Shown: in pieces, positions 16,759 through 26,246 of the stretch | Layout: each line of letters starts with the position of its first letter | How positions within the stretch are numbered: the stretch's first letter is position 1 | DNA from: JAXDJJ01 sp034665745 | GTDB taxonomy: Bacteria > Actinomycetota > CADDZG01 > WHSQ01 | Assembly: GCA_034665745.1 (NCBI GenBank) | Contig: JAXDJJ010000030.1 | Span: 1-64,000 of the forward strand | Reading direction: 5' to 3' | Length of the DNA: 64,000 bases | Made by a program: the position numbers and the translations under genes | Notes under the pieces: generated by a model | Database searches by the model: none | The model's input: only the letters and a program-made list of their open reading frames with translations | What the model was told of the DNA's origin: nothing

Positions 16759-17831
16759 GGGTCCTTTTCGTTACGACAGATACGAGAACCGGGGGCACTC
16801 CGACACGGATGGCAGCGATCGCGCGCGGAGCGAGATCTCGAGGCCACGAGGTGATGTTGGTGAGCGTCCTGCCTCCGGGTTCTGTTTCACAATCGCTCTC
16901 GGCAGATGGGATCACGGTCGATGATCTCGAAGTCACGTCGACGCTTGCCGCGATCAAAGGCATCAAAAAGCTCCGCACCATCATTGTTAGGTGGCAACCT
17001 GACGTTATTCAAGCTTCGTTGTGGCATGGAAACCTCGTCTCACTTCTTGCAGCACGGGGTACCGGCGTCCCTGTCGTCGCGGGGCATCAAAGCGTGGACG
17101 ATGACAAACCCTTCTGGCGTGTAGCGATCGACAGAAGGATCCTCCGGCGGGCTGTCGCGCACGTTTGTGTTTCAGAGAAGGTCGGAGCCCGCATGATCGT
17201 GCGGGACAAGGTGCGGCTCGAGACCGTCATACCGATCCCGATCGGTAAGAATCTCGACGAGTTCTTGGGGATCGACCGCGTCGCCAGCAGGACGATCTGG
17301 AATCTTCCTGTCGAAGCGAAAGTGGTGGGCTGGCTAGGCCGGTTCGATCCTGTCAAGGACCTCCCCACTTTGATGCGCGCGGTCGGCGTTCTCGAAGATT
17401 GGTGGCTGCTGGTTGGGGGCGCCGGCCCTGGAGGGCCTGACGTCGAGCGTGCCGCTTGGACGATCGGGATCGAACTACGCACTCGAGTCTTCAACGATGT
17501 AACAGAAGTGCCGAGGTTCATGGCTGCGCTCGATGTCTTCGCCCTTCCTTCGCTTCAGGAAGGCTCACCCGGTGCGTTGGTGGAGGCGATGGCGTCGGCT
17601 CTTCCCGTCGTTGCGACGCCGGTGGGCGGTGTTCCCGAGATCATCTCGGACGGAAAGAATGGGCTGCTGGTGCCCGTGAGGGATCCGGGGGCTCTGGCAG
17701 ACGCGATTCAACGCGCCTTTGCAACTCCAAGCTTGGGCCAAGAGGCCCGGGAGACGGTGCGTGAATGGTTTTCCGAGGAAGTGATGGTGGACGCTCACTT
17801 GGAGTTATGGAAGAAAGTAGTTCGGAGGTAG
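16755..17831 (+). CDS. GT4-family glycosyltransferase
   Basis: Second GT-B transferase in the run, 358 residues. It opens with MRVLFVTTDTRTGGTPTRMAAIA and has WLGRFDPVKDLPTLMRA at the start of the donor domain and SLQEGSPGALVEAMASALPVVATPVGG as the EX7E-type block. The ATG overlaps the preceding gene by four bases, and the stop lies one base before the GTG of the pseB-like gene, so the three are co-transcribed. Specific sugar unknown. Confidence 0.85.
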   Translation: MRVLFVTTDTRTGGTPTRMAAIARGARSRGHEVMLVSVLPPGSVSQSLSADGITVDDLEVTSTLAAIKGIKKLRTIIVRWQPDVIQASLWHGNLVSLLAARGTGVPVVAGHQSVDDDKPFWRVAIDRRILRRAVAHVCVSEKVGARMIVRDKVRLETVIPIPIGKNLDEFLGIDRVASRTIWNLPVEAKVVGWLGRFDPVKDLPTLMRAVGVLEDWWLLVGGAGPGGPDVERAAWTIGIELRTRVFNDVTEVPRFMAALDVFALPSLQEGSPGALVEAMASALPVVATPVGGVPEIISDGKNGLLVPVRDPGALADAIQRAFATPSLGQEARETVREWFSEEVMVDAHLELWKKVVRR

Positions 17832-17832
17832 C

Positions 17833-18816
17833 GTGGTCTCTATGGATTGGAGAGACAAGAGCGTCCTGATCACAGGCGGTACGGGCTCTTTCGGCAAGAG
17901 GATGACGCGCCTCCTGCTCGAGGACTTTCATCCGCAGCGGCTCGTTATCTTCAGTCGCGACGAGCTCAAGCAACACGAGATGCGGGCTGAAGGATTCGAT
18001 GACGAGTGCCTCCGGTTTTTCATCGGCGACGTACGTGACAAGGACCGTCTCCTCCGCGCGATGAACGGGATCGACGTGGTGTTCCATGCTGCTGCTCTAA
18101 AGCAAGTTCCAACGTGTGAATACAACCCGATAGAGGCGGTGCTGACGAACGTTGAAGGCCAACGGAATGTGATCGACGCGGCGATCGATTCAGGTGTTGA
18201 GAGAGTCATGACTATCAGCACCGACAAGGCCGTGAATCCGGTCAATCTCTACGGCGCGACGAAGCTGACTGCCGAAAAACTTGCCGTTCAGGCGAACTCC
18301 TACAGCAGTCCGGATGGCACAAAGTTCTCGTGTTCGCGCTACGGGAATGTAGTAGGCAGCCGCGGCAGCGTGATCCCAGTGTTCCTAAAGCAGAGAAAAA
18401 CTGGTCGCGTTTCCATCACGGATCCGCGGATGACTCGGTTCTGGATAACCCTTGCCCAAGGGGTGCGATTCGTCCTTGATTGCACAGAACAGATGCATGG
18501 TGGAGAGGTCTTCATTCCGAAATTGCCGAGCATGAATATCAAGGACCTAGCGACCGCCCTCGCTCCGAACTGTGAGATAGACGAGATGGGCATCCGGGCT
18601 GGCGAGAAACTGCATGAGGTTCTCATCAACGAAGACGAGGCGCGGCAAACCGTTGAGATGAAGTCCATGTTCGTTATCCAACCGGCTCACCCTTGGTGGG
18701 ACTATGAGAATTGGAAGCACGGAGCAGATCTGCCGGACGGATTTCGGTATGCAAGTGACACCAATGATCAGTGGCTGAAAGCGAAGGACCTGCAGCGACT
18801 GATTGACGAAGACTAG
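17833..18816 (+). CDS. pseB: UDP-GlcNAc 4,6-dehydratase (inverting), PseB-like
   Basis: First enzyme of the pseudaminic acid route: it removes water from UDP-GlcNAc and inverts C5. The 327 residues fit PseB, with GGTGSFGKRM near the start, the family signature FSRDELKQHEMR, AALKQVPTCEYNP, and ISTDKAVNPVNLYGATK. Identification as PseB is strengthened by PseC, PseF, PseG and PseI homologues 15-21 kb downstream; alone it could be another FlaA1/CapE-like dehydratase. GTG at 17833 has GGAGG four bases upstream; ATG at 17842 is the alternative. Separation from the other pse genes is unusual. Confidence 0.85.
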   Translation: MVSMDWRDKSVLITGGTGSFGKRMTRLLLEDFHPQRLVIFSRDELKQHEMRAEGFDDECLRFFIGDVRDKDRLLRAMNGIDVVFHAAALKQVPTCEYNPIEAVLTNVEGQRNVIDAAIDSGVERVMTISTDKAVNPVNLYGATKLTAEKLAVQANSYSSPDGTKFSCSRYGNVVGSRGSVIPVFLKQRKTGRVSITDPRMTRFWITLAQGVRFVLDCTEQMHGGEVFIPKLPSMNIKDLATALAPNCEIDEMGIRAGEKLHEVLINEDEARQTVEMKSMFVIQPAHPWWDYENWKHGADLPDGFRYASDTNDQWLKAKDLQRLIDED

Positions 18817-18829
18817 ACACCGCTGGTGC

Positions 18830-19549
18830 ATGGGTAACCGCCCCGCTTTCCGCCGCTACGAGTTGGAAAAAGTTGCTCCCCACATCCCGCCTAGAGCGCG
18901 GATATTGGAGATCGGCGGCGGTTCTGGTTTGCAGGCGAAGATGCTGCAAACATGGGGCCACGAGGTCGAGTCCATCGATATTGAAGTTCCAGACGATCCT
19001 GAGTTCCCGGTGCGCGTCTACGACGGTCTGCGCATTCCTTTCGACGATCGGTCATTCGATGTGATCTTCTCTTCTAATGTCCTGGAGCACGTGCCGGATG
19101 TACCTGCGTTGCTGCGGGAAACCGCTCGGGTACTCAAGCCTCGAGGGCGAGCGATCCACGTGATGCCAAGCGCGACGTGGCGGCTCCTGACTATCGCTTC
19201 TCACTATGTCCACCTGTTGCAGCGAGGTCTCGCCGGGGTTGCAGGGAAGGACACGAGGGATGGGTCAACCGGCCCTCAGGAAAAGGTGCGAAGGTCCGTG
19301 TTCACCTCACTCGTACCGGGACCGCACGGCGAATTCTCCTCTGCGGCCTCAGAGGTGCTTCGTTTCCAAAAGAGAGCCTGGAACAAAGCCTTCCGCCAAA
19401 GTGGGTTCGCGGTGAAAGAAACCTTTGGGTCCGGGATTGCTTACTCCGGATATGACGTCGCTCCCTGGCTACCCATTCGAGCGCGCGAGGTCCTCTCGCG
19501 GATCGTGGGTTCGTCGTGCAATGTGTTCGTCGTCGAGGTGAAAGGTTGA
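18830..19549 (+). CDS. SAM-dependent methyltransferase, class I
   Basis: About 239 residues from ATG 18830; a TTG at 18803 inside the previous gene is an alternative start, and neither has a clear ribosome site. The SAM-binding loop is ILEIGGGSGLQAKML, followed by an acidic strand end (VESIDIEVPD) and the Methyltransf_11-type block FDVIFSSNVLEHVPD with LKPRGRAIHV. The C-terminal half is longer than a minimal domain and probably binds the sugar or lipid acceptor. The stop codon overlaps the ATG of the ABC transporter (TGATG), so it belongs to the same operon. Confidence 0.8.
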   Translation: MGNRPAFRRYELEKVAPHIPPRARILEIGGGSGLQAKMLQTWGHEVESIDIEVPDDPEFPVRVYDGLRIPFDDRSFDVIFSSNVLEHVPDVPALLRETARVLKPRGRAIHVMPSATWRLLTIASHYVHLLQRGLAGVAGKDTRDGSTGPQEKVRRSVFTSLVPGPHGEFSSAASEVLRFQKRAWNKAFRQSGFAVKETFGSGIAYSGYDVAPWLPIRAREVLSRIVGSSCNVFVVEVKG

Positions 19550-21327
19550 TGGCTACTGGTAAAGCTGCTCGCAGCGTCTACTACGAAGCTTTGGAGGGAC
19601 ACCGGCGCCAAGCTCTCGTGCTGATCGCACTCTTGCTGGGCTCTGGCCTACTTGAAGGGCTTGCGTTGACTGCCATCGTGCCTCTCCTCGACGCCAGTTC
19701 GAAGGAGGCAAGTAGTGGCGGGGTCACAGAGTGGTTGACTCGGATGGGCATAGCAAAGAGTTCCATACCTACCTTTGCTTTATCAGCCTTCGTCGTTCTA
19801 GGCCTTCTCTCGGCGCTGCTTCGATTTGTCGGTGAAGGTCGAGCGATCTATCTTCGAAACGCGATCGAAGAGTCGATGCGACGGCGCATGACAGCGCGTC
19901 TGTTGCAGATGAAATGGTCCTCGTTTCTGTCATTACGCCTTGGTGACATAAACCAGTCAGTCATGTTGGAGGGCGGAAATACAGGTACAGGGGTTTATGC
20001 CTTTGTCCACGCCATAGCACTTACCGCCACTGCCCTAGTGTTCTTGCTGCTGGCCTTTCTGTTATCGGTCAATCTTACTTTGCTAACGCTTTGCTTTGCA
20101 GTTGTTGGAGTAGTCGGCTATCGCGTGGCGGCCCGACGGGCGGAAGAAAGAACCCAAGAGCAAGCTCGGACGGCGAGCGCCATCGGTGAACAGATCTCTG
20201 ATCTCTTCGGCAACCTGAAGTTCGTTCGATCTACTGGCAGTGCCCAGGGCTCTAAGAGCCTGGCCTCAGAGGCCTACAAGTCGTATGCACGCGCCTCCTA
20301 TCTAAGCCAGCTCTATGGGGCAGTCATGCGTGTGGGTTTTGAAGCGAGCGGCGTTCTCTTCGTGGGTGCAATTATCGGCGTCGTATTGCTCACGGAAGGT
20401 GAGCTCACAGCCCGTGCTCTTGTATTCCTTGCGATCTTCTATCGCCTATCTCCTCGCCTATTGACGATCCAGTCTGATTTGCATCAAGCCCGGGCTTTGA
20501 GGCCCTGGTTCGTTAACTGGAGGGAGCGGATGCAGGTCGCTGCTGAACATCAGGAGGCCAAGAAGGGGTCCGTGGATCCGACGTTTGAGCACGAGATTCG
20601 GCTCGAGCAGGTCACATTCTCATTCCCCGAGAGCGACCGAACGATCTTGCAGGATGTCGATCTAACGCTACGAAAAGGCGAGTGTGTCGCCATCGTTGGT
20701 GAGTCTGGGAGTGGTAAGACCACGATGCTTGACCTTGTCACCGGGCTGCTGAAACCTAGTAGCGGCTCCATCCGCATCGACGGATCGTCGATGGATGAGC
20801 TCCTTGTAGAGAATTGGCAACGACAGATCGGGCTCGTCATGCAAGACAGCCCCTTGTTTCATGCGTCGATCTTGACGAATCTGACGATGGGCGACTTTGA
20901 ATCGGATGAAGGACGCGCGTGGGATGTACTCCGGCGTGCGAACGCATCCAACTTTGTGGAGAAGCTTCCTGGGGGATTAGAAACGGTGATCGGGGAGAGA
21001 GGCGCAAGGTTGTCCGGAGGAGAACGGCAGAGGATCGCCCTCGCCAGGGCGCTGTATCGCGATCCGTGGTTGCTGATCCTCGACGAGGCGACGAGCGCCC
21101 TCGACGGCGCATCTGAGGCCACTATCCAGGCGGCTCTTCAAAAGCTGAAAGGTCGTGTGTCCATACTGATGGTGGCTCATCGACTCAAGACGGTTGATAT
21201 TGCCGACCGGATCCTGGTTCTGTCAGATGGCAAGGTGGTTGAGCAGGGCTCTTGGACGGAGCTATTAACTCAAGACACGTTATTCAAACAGATGGCAGCG
21301 CGCCAAGGTCTGATGAGCGTCGCTTAA
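19549..21327 (+). CDS. ABC exporter, fused permease and ATPase (MsbA/PglK-like)
   Basis: A 592-residue half-transporter with an N-terminal six-helix ABC membrane domain (about 20-310) and a C-terminal ATPase. Walker A is GESGSGKTT (near 384), the signature LSGGERQRIALARAL (near 487), Walker B LLILDEATSALD, and the switch histidine is in MVAHRLKT. Its position among glycosyltransferases suggests flipping of a lipid-linked oligosaccharide, as by PglK, or export of a lipid-linked glycan. No Wzx-type flippase was recognised, so this may be the main export step. The start at 19549 was chosen because it overlaps the previous stop and has an AAAGG ribosome site. Confidence 0.88.
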   Translation: MATGKAARSVYYEALEGHRRQALVLIALLLGSGLLEGLALTAIVPLLDASSKEASSGGVTEWLTRMGIAKSSIPTFALSAFVVLGLLSALLRFVGEGRAIYLRNAIEESMRRRMTARLLQMKWSSFLSLRLGDINQSVMLEGGNTGTGVYAFVHAIALTATALVFLLLAFLLSVNLTLLTLCFAVVGVVGYRVAARRAEERTQEQARTASAIGEQISDLFGNLKFVRSTGSAQGSKSLASEAYKSYARASYLSQLYGAVMRVGFEASGVLFVGAIIGVVLLTEGELTARALVFLAIFYRLSPRLLTIQSDLHQARALRPWFVNWRERMQVAAEHQEAKKGSVDPTFEHEIRLEQVTFSFPESDRTILQDVDLTLRKGECVAIVGESGSGKTTMLDLVTGLLKPSSGSIRIDGSSMDELLVENWQRQIGLVMQDSPLFHASILTNLTMGDFESDEGRAWDVLRRANASNFVEKLPGGLETVIGERGARLSGGERQRIALARALYRDPWLLILDEATSALDGASEATIQAALQKLKGRVSILMVAHRLKTVDIADRILVLSDGKVVEQGSWTELLTQDTLFKQMAARQGLMSVA

Positions 21328-21330
21328 GCC

Positions 21331-22407
21331 GTGCCTTCGATCCACATTCTTACTAATGGTTTCGTTACTCAGACCGCTCGGGCCTTTCTCGCGCCGCTGA
21401 TTACTCATCGACGACTGCTTCGCTCTGCGGGGTTTGACATCCGGATATTTCGCTCGCTCGCGACCGAGGTCCCTGATTGCGACGTTCTGATAGTGGAAAG
21501 CAAGTTCTACAAGGACCTGTGGAGTTCGAATGAGCGGAGGGCCCTTCAGGATTTTGAGTCGTTCAGGAATAGCTCGGCCCTTGTTGTATTCGCCGACACC
21601 GGTGACTCGACCGGGAACGTTATCGCTCAGGTCCTGCCCTACGTCGATTCGTACTGGAAGGCGCAACTCTGGCGAGATCGTTCGGCGTATGAGACAGCGC
21701 TTTACGGTGGAAGACCGTACACGGACTACTACCACCGAAACTTCGGGGTAACGGACTCTTCAGTAAGGATGTCCGTCCCGGTGGATCGTGAGTTCCTGCC
21801 CAAACTCCGCGTGTCATGGAATCTTGGCTTCACGAACTATGGGTTCTTGGGCCCACGCCTTGCTGACGCCTACATGTTCAAGGATCTGGACATCTTCATT
21901 AGGCCGATCCGGCGGATCAGCAGACCTGGACATAAGCGAAACATCGAACTGTTCCTACGCATGAACTTGGAGTACTCAAGGGAGACGGTCGCGTACCAGC
22001 GAAGGCAAGTCGTGAAGAGATTGCAGCACAGGACGCAACCACAAGCAGGTCGCGTAGGGCGCTTCCGCTACCTTCGGGAGTTATGCGACGCGAAGGTAGT
22101 CGTTTCTCCTTTCGGTTGGGGAGAGATCAACGTTAGAGACTTCGAAGCGATCTTATGCGGAGCTGCGCTCCTCAAACCCAACATGGAGCACATCGAGACT
22201 TACCCAGATGTGTTTCACGACGGTGAAACGATCATCTCGCACAAGTGGGATCTGAGCGACCTCGAATCCGTCATCGCGAGCGCTTCTGACTCTGACCTGT
22301 CAGCGATTGCTAGTCGTGCGCAAAAGGAATACTTGGATCAAGTGTCTGGAGAGTCCTTCAAGGGGCGGTTCCTGGGATTGCTTGGGGAAGTCACTCGAGA
22401 CCGATGA
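21331..22407 (+). CDS. Glycosyltransferase-like protein (CgeB/GT1-like C-terminus)
   Basis: A 358-residue protein starting with GTG three bases after the ABC gene. The C-terminal third (VVVSPFGWGEINVRDFEAILCGAALLKP, then HDGETIISHKWDLSDLESVI) matches the donor-side pattern of CgeB-like or capsule glycosyltransferases, where a conserved acid sits in the helix after a glycine-rich loop. The N-terminal two thirds are poorly conserved and were not recognised. It overlaps the convergent glycosyltransferase gene by 17 bases. Function as a glycosyltransferase is likely but unproven. Confidence 0.6.
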   Translation: MPSIHILTNGFVTQTARAFLAPLITHRRLLRSAGFDIRIFRSLATEVPDCDVLIVESKFYKDLWSSNERRALQDFESFRNSSALVVFADTGDSTGNVIAQVLPYVDSYWKAQLWRDRSAYETALYGGRPYTDYYHRNFGVTDSSVRMSVPVDREFLPKLRVSWNLGFTNYGFLGPRLADAYMFKDLDIFIRPIRRISRPGHKRNIELFLRMNLEYSRETVAYQRRQVVKRLQHRTQPQAGRVGRFRYLRELCDAKVVVSPFGWGEINVRDFEAILCGAALLKPNMEHIETYPDVFHDGETIISHKWDLSDLESVIASASDSDLSAIASRAQKEYLDQVSGESFKGRFLGLLGEVTRDR

Positions 22408-23503
22408 GCTCATCCCATACGCGGAATGCGTTCCTGCCATACTCCTGCATCCTCTTCTGAGCAGCTTCTCCAAGCGTTGCCCTAAGGGTTGGGTCCAGCA
22501 TCAGTTCCTCGAGTTTTGTAGCAAGATCCGAGTCGTCTTCGGCTCTGGCGACCAAACCGGTCTCGCGGTCGGTAACCACTTCCAGGGGTCCAGGTGATGC
22601 ATCAGAAACAATCGGTGGGACTCCGTAGCTCATTGCTTCCAGCAAGACGTTACCCATCCCCTCGAATCGAGAGGGGAACGCGAAGATGTCTGCCGCAGAG
22701 TAGTAGGAGAACGGGTTCTCCTGTCGACCTTCAAAACAGACACAGTCGTCTAGAGCAAGCTCGGCAACCAAGCGCTGTAAGTAGCTACGCAGTGGGCCAT
22801 CACCCACGAGAACGAGATACCAATCTGGGACCCGGTCTCGAGCCTTCGCGAAAGCCCGGATCAAGATGTCATGTCCCTTCTGAGGATCCATCCGAGCGAC
22901 CGAAAGGATGGCGGGTCTCGGAATGGGGGCTGCGGGGACGCTAGCGGGGGGCTCTATCAGGAGTGGTGTCACGACAAGCTTGTCTTTGGGAACGAACTGG
23001 GTCATGTGCTGAAGGGTTCCCTTGCTGATTGCAGTCACGCGATCCGCATCCCGGTACAGCCTCCGGCGTAGGTAATCCCAGGGAAAACCCAGCGACTGCT
23101 TCGTCGGATCGTTTCGTTCGGAAACAATGACCGTTGACTCTAGATTGCGAGCCGCCAGAACGGTCAGGATGTTAGTTGTTCCAGTGAAGGAGACGATCGA
23201 CTTAGGCGATGTGGCAGCCAGAGCCTTGCGCAATCGCACAAGACGTGTGACGTTTGCGAAGAACCCTCCAAGGAGTGTTCGTGTGGTACCGGAGGCTTCC
23301 AAGATGATTCGCTTCGAGCGTGTATCGAGTGCGAAGAAGTCCTCCTCGGCACCAGCGAAAGTGACAAGGCAGACACGCAGACCCCTATCCAACCAGTGTC
23401 GGATGATGCGAGTGGCAACTCGCTGCGCTCCACCAGCGGCCAAACTACTGATAACTACTGTTACGTCGAATGAAGCGACATCAACGCTTCGACCTTGTGT
23501 CAT
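22391..23503 (-). CDS. GT4-family glycosyltransferase
   Basis: GT-B transferase, 370 residues, on the opposite strand from its neighbours. It opens with VTVVISSLAAGGAQRVATRI, the GGAQ loop of GT4 enzymes, continues with ILSVARMDPQKGHDILIRAFA, and has FPSRFEGMGNVLLEAMSYGVPPIVSD as the EX7E-type block. It is flanked by a convergent 17-base overlap downstream and a divergent gene only nine bases from its start, so its promoter must lie inside the neighbouring coding sequence or be very compact. Donor unknown. Confidence 0.85.
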   Translation of the reverse strand: MTQGRSVDVASFDVTVVISSLAAGGAQRVATRIIRHWLDRGLRVCLVTFAGAEEDFFALDTRSKRIILEASGTTRTLLGGFFANVTRLVRLRKALAATSPKSIVSFTGTTNILTVLAARNLESTVIVSERNDPTKQSLGFPWDYLRRRLYRDADRVTAISKGTLQHMTQFVPKDKLVVTPLLIEPPASVPAAPIPRPAILSVARMDPQKGHDILIRAFAKARDRVPDWYLVLVGDGPLRSYLQRLVAELALDDCVCFEGRQENPFSYYSAADIFAFPSRFEGMGNVLLEAMSYGVPPIVSDASPGPLEVVTDRETGLVARAEDDSDLATKLEELMLDPTLRATLGEAAQKRMQEYGRNAFRVWDELIGLE

Positions 23504-23512
23504 TGTCGAATC

Positions 23513-24646
23513 ATGAGCGGACTGGCTTCAAAGAGGGTCCTTTTCCCCTTCGTAGGGGATTCAGTTGGCGGCGCGCACATCTCGGCCGCTCTGCTGATTG
23601 AAGGTCTTGGTCTCACGGACTACACCCCAGTTGTAGTAATTCATGAGGACGGGCCGCTTGGTCCGTTCCTAGAGGCGAGAGGCATAACTTACCAACGACT
23701 TGCGTTGCCGAATTACGTCGGAACGCGAGCTGGGCCGGTGCAAACCACTTGGGACATCGCCCACATCACACCACGCCTTGTTCGGTTCATGCGAGACGAG
23801 GACATCTCGATCGTCCATTGCAACGACACGCGCATGAACCTCTCTTGGGTCCTTCCGGCAAGACTCTCCAGAACGCGGTTTGTGTGGCATCAGCGTGCTG
23901 TGGTCTCTCAGCAAAGATCTCTGCGACCCCTTATCCGCTCAGCGAACGCGGTCATGTGTATCTCCGAGTACGTCAGAAAGGGCTTGCCGCCCGGCGTGGA
24001 TTCAGTAGTGATTGACAACCCCTTCGTGCGGGCGGCTGTTGACAGAAGGACGGCGCGGGAGGAGCTGGCGAGGAACGTCGGGCATGTCGATGATGAGACG
24101 CTTGTTATTGGATTCTTTGGTCGATTGGTCGGATGGAAGCACCCGGAGACTGTCATCGATACCGTCGCGACGATCCGAAATAGGTCTTCCCGATCGGTGA
24201 TTGCTTGCTTGTTCGGGGCAGATCCAGACGATCTGGCTTCGCAGCTAACAGATCACGCCAAGCGACTAGGCGTCGCGCACCGTATCGACCTGATGGGGTT
24301 CAAAGATCCTGTAGCTCCATGGATCGCGGCATCCGACGTCGTGCTGGCACCGTCGGAAGACGAGCCATTCGGGAGGAGTCTCGTCGAAGCGATGCTCCTG
24401 GGGACTCCAGTGGTCGCGAGTAGGTCTGGCGCCCATCCCGAAGTTATCGAAGACGGTCGAACGGGCCTACTTGTGGACCTGGGAAATGTCGAACAGATGG
24501 CGGCAGCAGTGGAGGCGCTCGCCGATGACGCTGGACTCCGCGACCGGATCATTGCGGCAGCACTTGAAAAGGCACGAGCCCACTATTCGGTGGACTCTCA
24601 TGTCGCGAAGGTGCTTGAGCTCTACGAGAGCATCCTTACGCGCTAG
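23513..24646 (+). CDS. GT4-family glycosyltransferase
   Basis: GT-B enzyme of 377 residues from ATG 23513 (MSGLASKRVLFPF); a GTG at 23495 would overlap the divergent gene. It shows DSVGGAHISAALL as the N-terminal loop, GFFGRLVGWKHPETVID at the start of the donor domain and SEDEPFGRSLVEAMLLGTPVVASRSGA as the EX7E-type block. It ends by overlapping the convergent asparagine-synthase-like gene by 11 bases. It is a one-gene unit within a region of switching strands. Confidence 0.84.
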   Translation: MSGLASKRVLFPFVGDSVGGAHISAALLIEGLGLTDYTPVVVIHEDGPLGPFLEARGITYQRLALPNYVGTRAGPVQTTWDIAHITPRLVRFMRDEDISIVHCNDTRMNLSWVLPARLSRTRFVWHQRAVVSQQRSLRPLIRSANAVMCISEYVRKGLPPGVDSVVIDNPFVRAAVDRRTAREELARNVGHVDDETLVIGFFGRLVGWKHPETVIDTVATIRNRSSRSVIACLFGADPDDLASQLTDHAKRLGVAHRIDLMGFKDPVAPWIAASDVVLAPSEDEPFGRSLVEAMLLGTPVVASRSGAHPEVIEDGRTGLLVDLGNVEQMAAAVEALADDAGLRDRIIAAALEKARAHYSVDSHVAKVLELYESILTR

Positions 24647-26246
24647 GCCACGGGAAATCGTTCTCCTGGAACCAGATGCGCGCGAACGCTGCAGCTGGAT
24701 TCCTCATGTCCCCTGTCCATGATCGATAAGCGCGAGGACCAATCATGGCGAACTGGTTGCTCTCGCTGCCGAAATATCTCATCCGTGCGTACCACCGCGC
24801 TTTCGAGTCTGCCCCCCGCACAGCTCCTACAGCCCGACCAACCGGAACGACCCAACGGAAGGAAGGTCGCCATGACCACGTCGCTCGCCCAAAGCGCGAG
24901 AACACTCCCTTGTAATCGCCGACTGTGCTGAGGTATTCGAGGAATGCTCGCTGCTCGAACTTCTCTTCGACGGGAACTTGCTCGAACAAGTCGATCAGTC
25001 GACCGTCCCAGAGGGGGAGCTCCCAATCAAGATTGAGGTATTCATAGAGCCGCTGCTGGTTAATCACGTACTTGCATTGACGCTCTTCGAATTCCCATGA
25101 CTCGTAAAGGGAGCACAACTGTGACCCGTCCCCATCCGTGGCGGGGGTCGGTAGGACGCTTGCGATGAGTTCGCGGACACGTTCGAGATTCGTCGGCGTT
25201 TTTAGGTGTGCCCACAGCGAGTAGTGCTTTCCAATTATCGCTTCGTACAGGTCGACTTCACTTGGTGCACGTGAGGTGGCCAGGGATGGGGGGATGTGAC
25301 CTCCCGTGATGAAGTCGCCGGACTGTCCATTGATAACGATGCAATCGTCAGGGAGACGCCCGGCAGCTCGAGCCGCAAGGAAACCTTGGAATTCAGTCAT
25401 GACGGGGATCGAACTGAGTCCGTCTGAGTATCTCCAGTAAAGCTGGCGAGCGGAGCTACTGAACGCGGCCCGCGCTCGGCGTCCGCCCGGGGATGGGTAG
25501 AAGGTCCAATCGACGCCCAGGATCTCGGCCACATCAGCGGCCATCGCCGCCTCATGATTGCCGGGAGGTCCATACGAGAATGCGAGGAGCGGCGCGTAAT
25601 CGAGCTGGTTGAGTTTTGCGAGCACCAGGCGGGAGTCCAATCCACCACTTAGAGGCACCACTATCGGTCTACCGTTGGCTCGTTCAACCAGCTCAGCAAA
25701 GATGGCATTAACGGCCACATCTAGTGCATCGACTATGTCAGATCGGGTGATGGTGCTATCCGGCGCCGGCCGGTAGTCCCCGTACCGGTGCTGGGTCACG
25801 TCTTTCGTTTCTGGTTCGTAGATGAGCTCTCCGGCGCGTAGCTGACGAACGTTCGAGTAGGCGGTGCGATCCCTCGACGCGTAACCCGCAAGAGCCATCT
25901 CGAGAAGGGCATCGAAGTCGAGTGAACGATCGGAAGTCGCTTCTTGGACATGGCGCGCTGAATCACTCACACATATCCCTGTCCTACCGCGGGTGTAGAA
26001 GAGGGGACGGCTGCGCACGCGATCCACTGCAGCGAATAGGAAATCCTTGCTCTGGACCACGACGGAAAAGGATCCGTGAGTCTTCGCTAGCCTCTTGCCA
26101 ATCTCTTCAAGGTCTAGAGCTTTGGACCCGAAGAGCTCCATGACATCGCGAAGCTGTTCGCTGTCGCCGTGGATGTGGACGAACGCCGCACCTCTCCGAC
26201 TTGTTCGCCACCGATCGGCAGCTAGCCTTACCCGCTCAGGTTCCAT
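24636..26246 (-). CDS. Asparagine-synthase-like protein lacking the glutaminase cysteine
   Basis: A 536-residue protein whose C-terminal half is an ATP-pyrophosphatase domain of the asparagine synthase family (PLSGGLDSRL near residue 200, then HEAAMAADVAEILGVDW). The N-terminal part resembles the Ntn glutaminase fold (FSVVVQSKDFLFAAVDRVRSRPLFY) but starts MEPERVRL, so the required Cys2 is missing and it probably cannot hydrolyse glutamine. It may use free ammonia or another amine donor, or act as an AMP-forming ligase. The start at 26246 overlaps the upstream gene by 11 bases. Relatives with this layout occur in glycan and lasso-peptide clusters. Confidence 0.78.
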   Translation of the reverse strand: MEPERVRLAADRWRTSRRGAAFVHIHGDSEQLRDVMELFGSKALDLEEIGKRLAKTHGSFSVVVQSKDFLFAAVDRVRSRPLFYTRGRTGICVSDSARHVQEATSDRSLDFDALLEMALAGYASRDRTAYSNVRQLRAGELIYEPETKDVTQHRYGDYRPAPDSTITRSDIVDALDVAVNAIFAELVERANGRPIVVPLSGGLDSRLVLAKLNQLDYAPLLAFSYGPPGNHEAAMAADVAEILGVDWTFYPSPGGRRARAAFSSSARQLYWRYSDGLSSIPVMTEFQGFLAARAAGRLPDDCIVINGQSGDFITGGHIPPSLATSRAPSEVDLYEAIIGKHYSLWAHLKTPTNLERVRELIASVLPTPATDGDGSQLCSLYESWEFEERQCKYVINQQRLYEYLNLDWELPLWDGRLIDLFEQVPVEEKFEQRAFLEYLSTVGDYKGVFSRFGRATWSWRPSFRWVVPVGRAVGAVRGADSKARWYARMRYFGSESNQFAMIGPRAYRSWTGDMRNPAAAFARIWFQENDFPWPSA

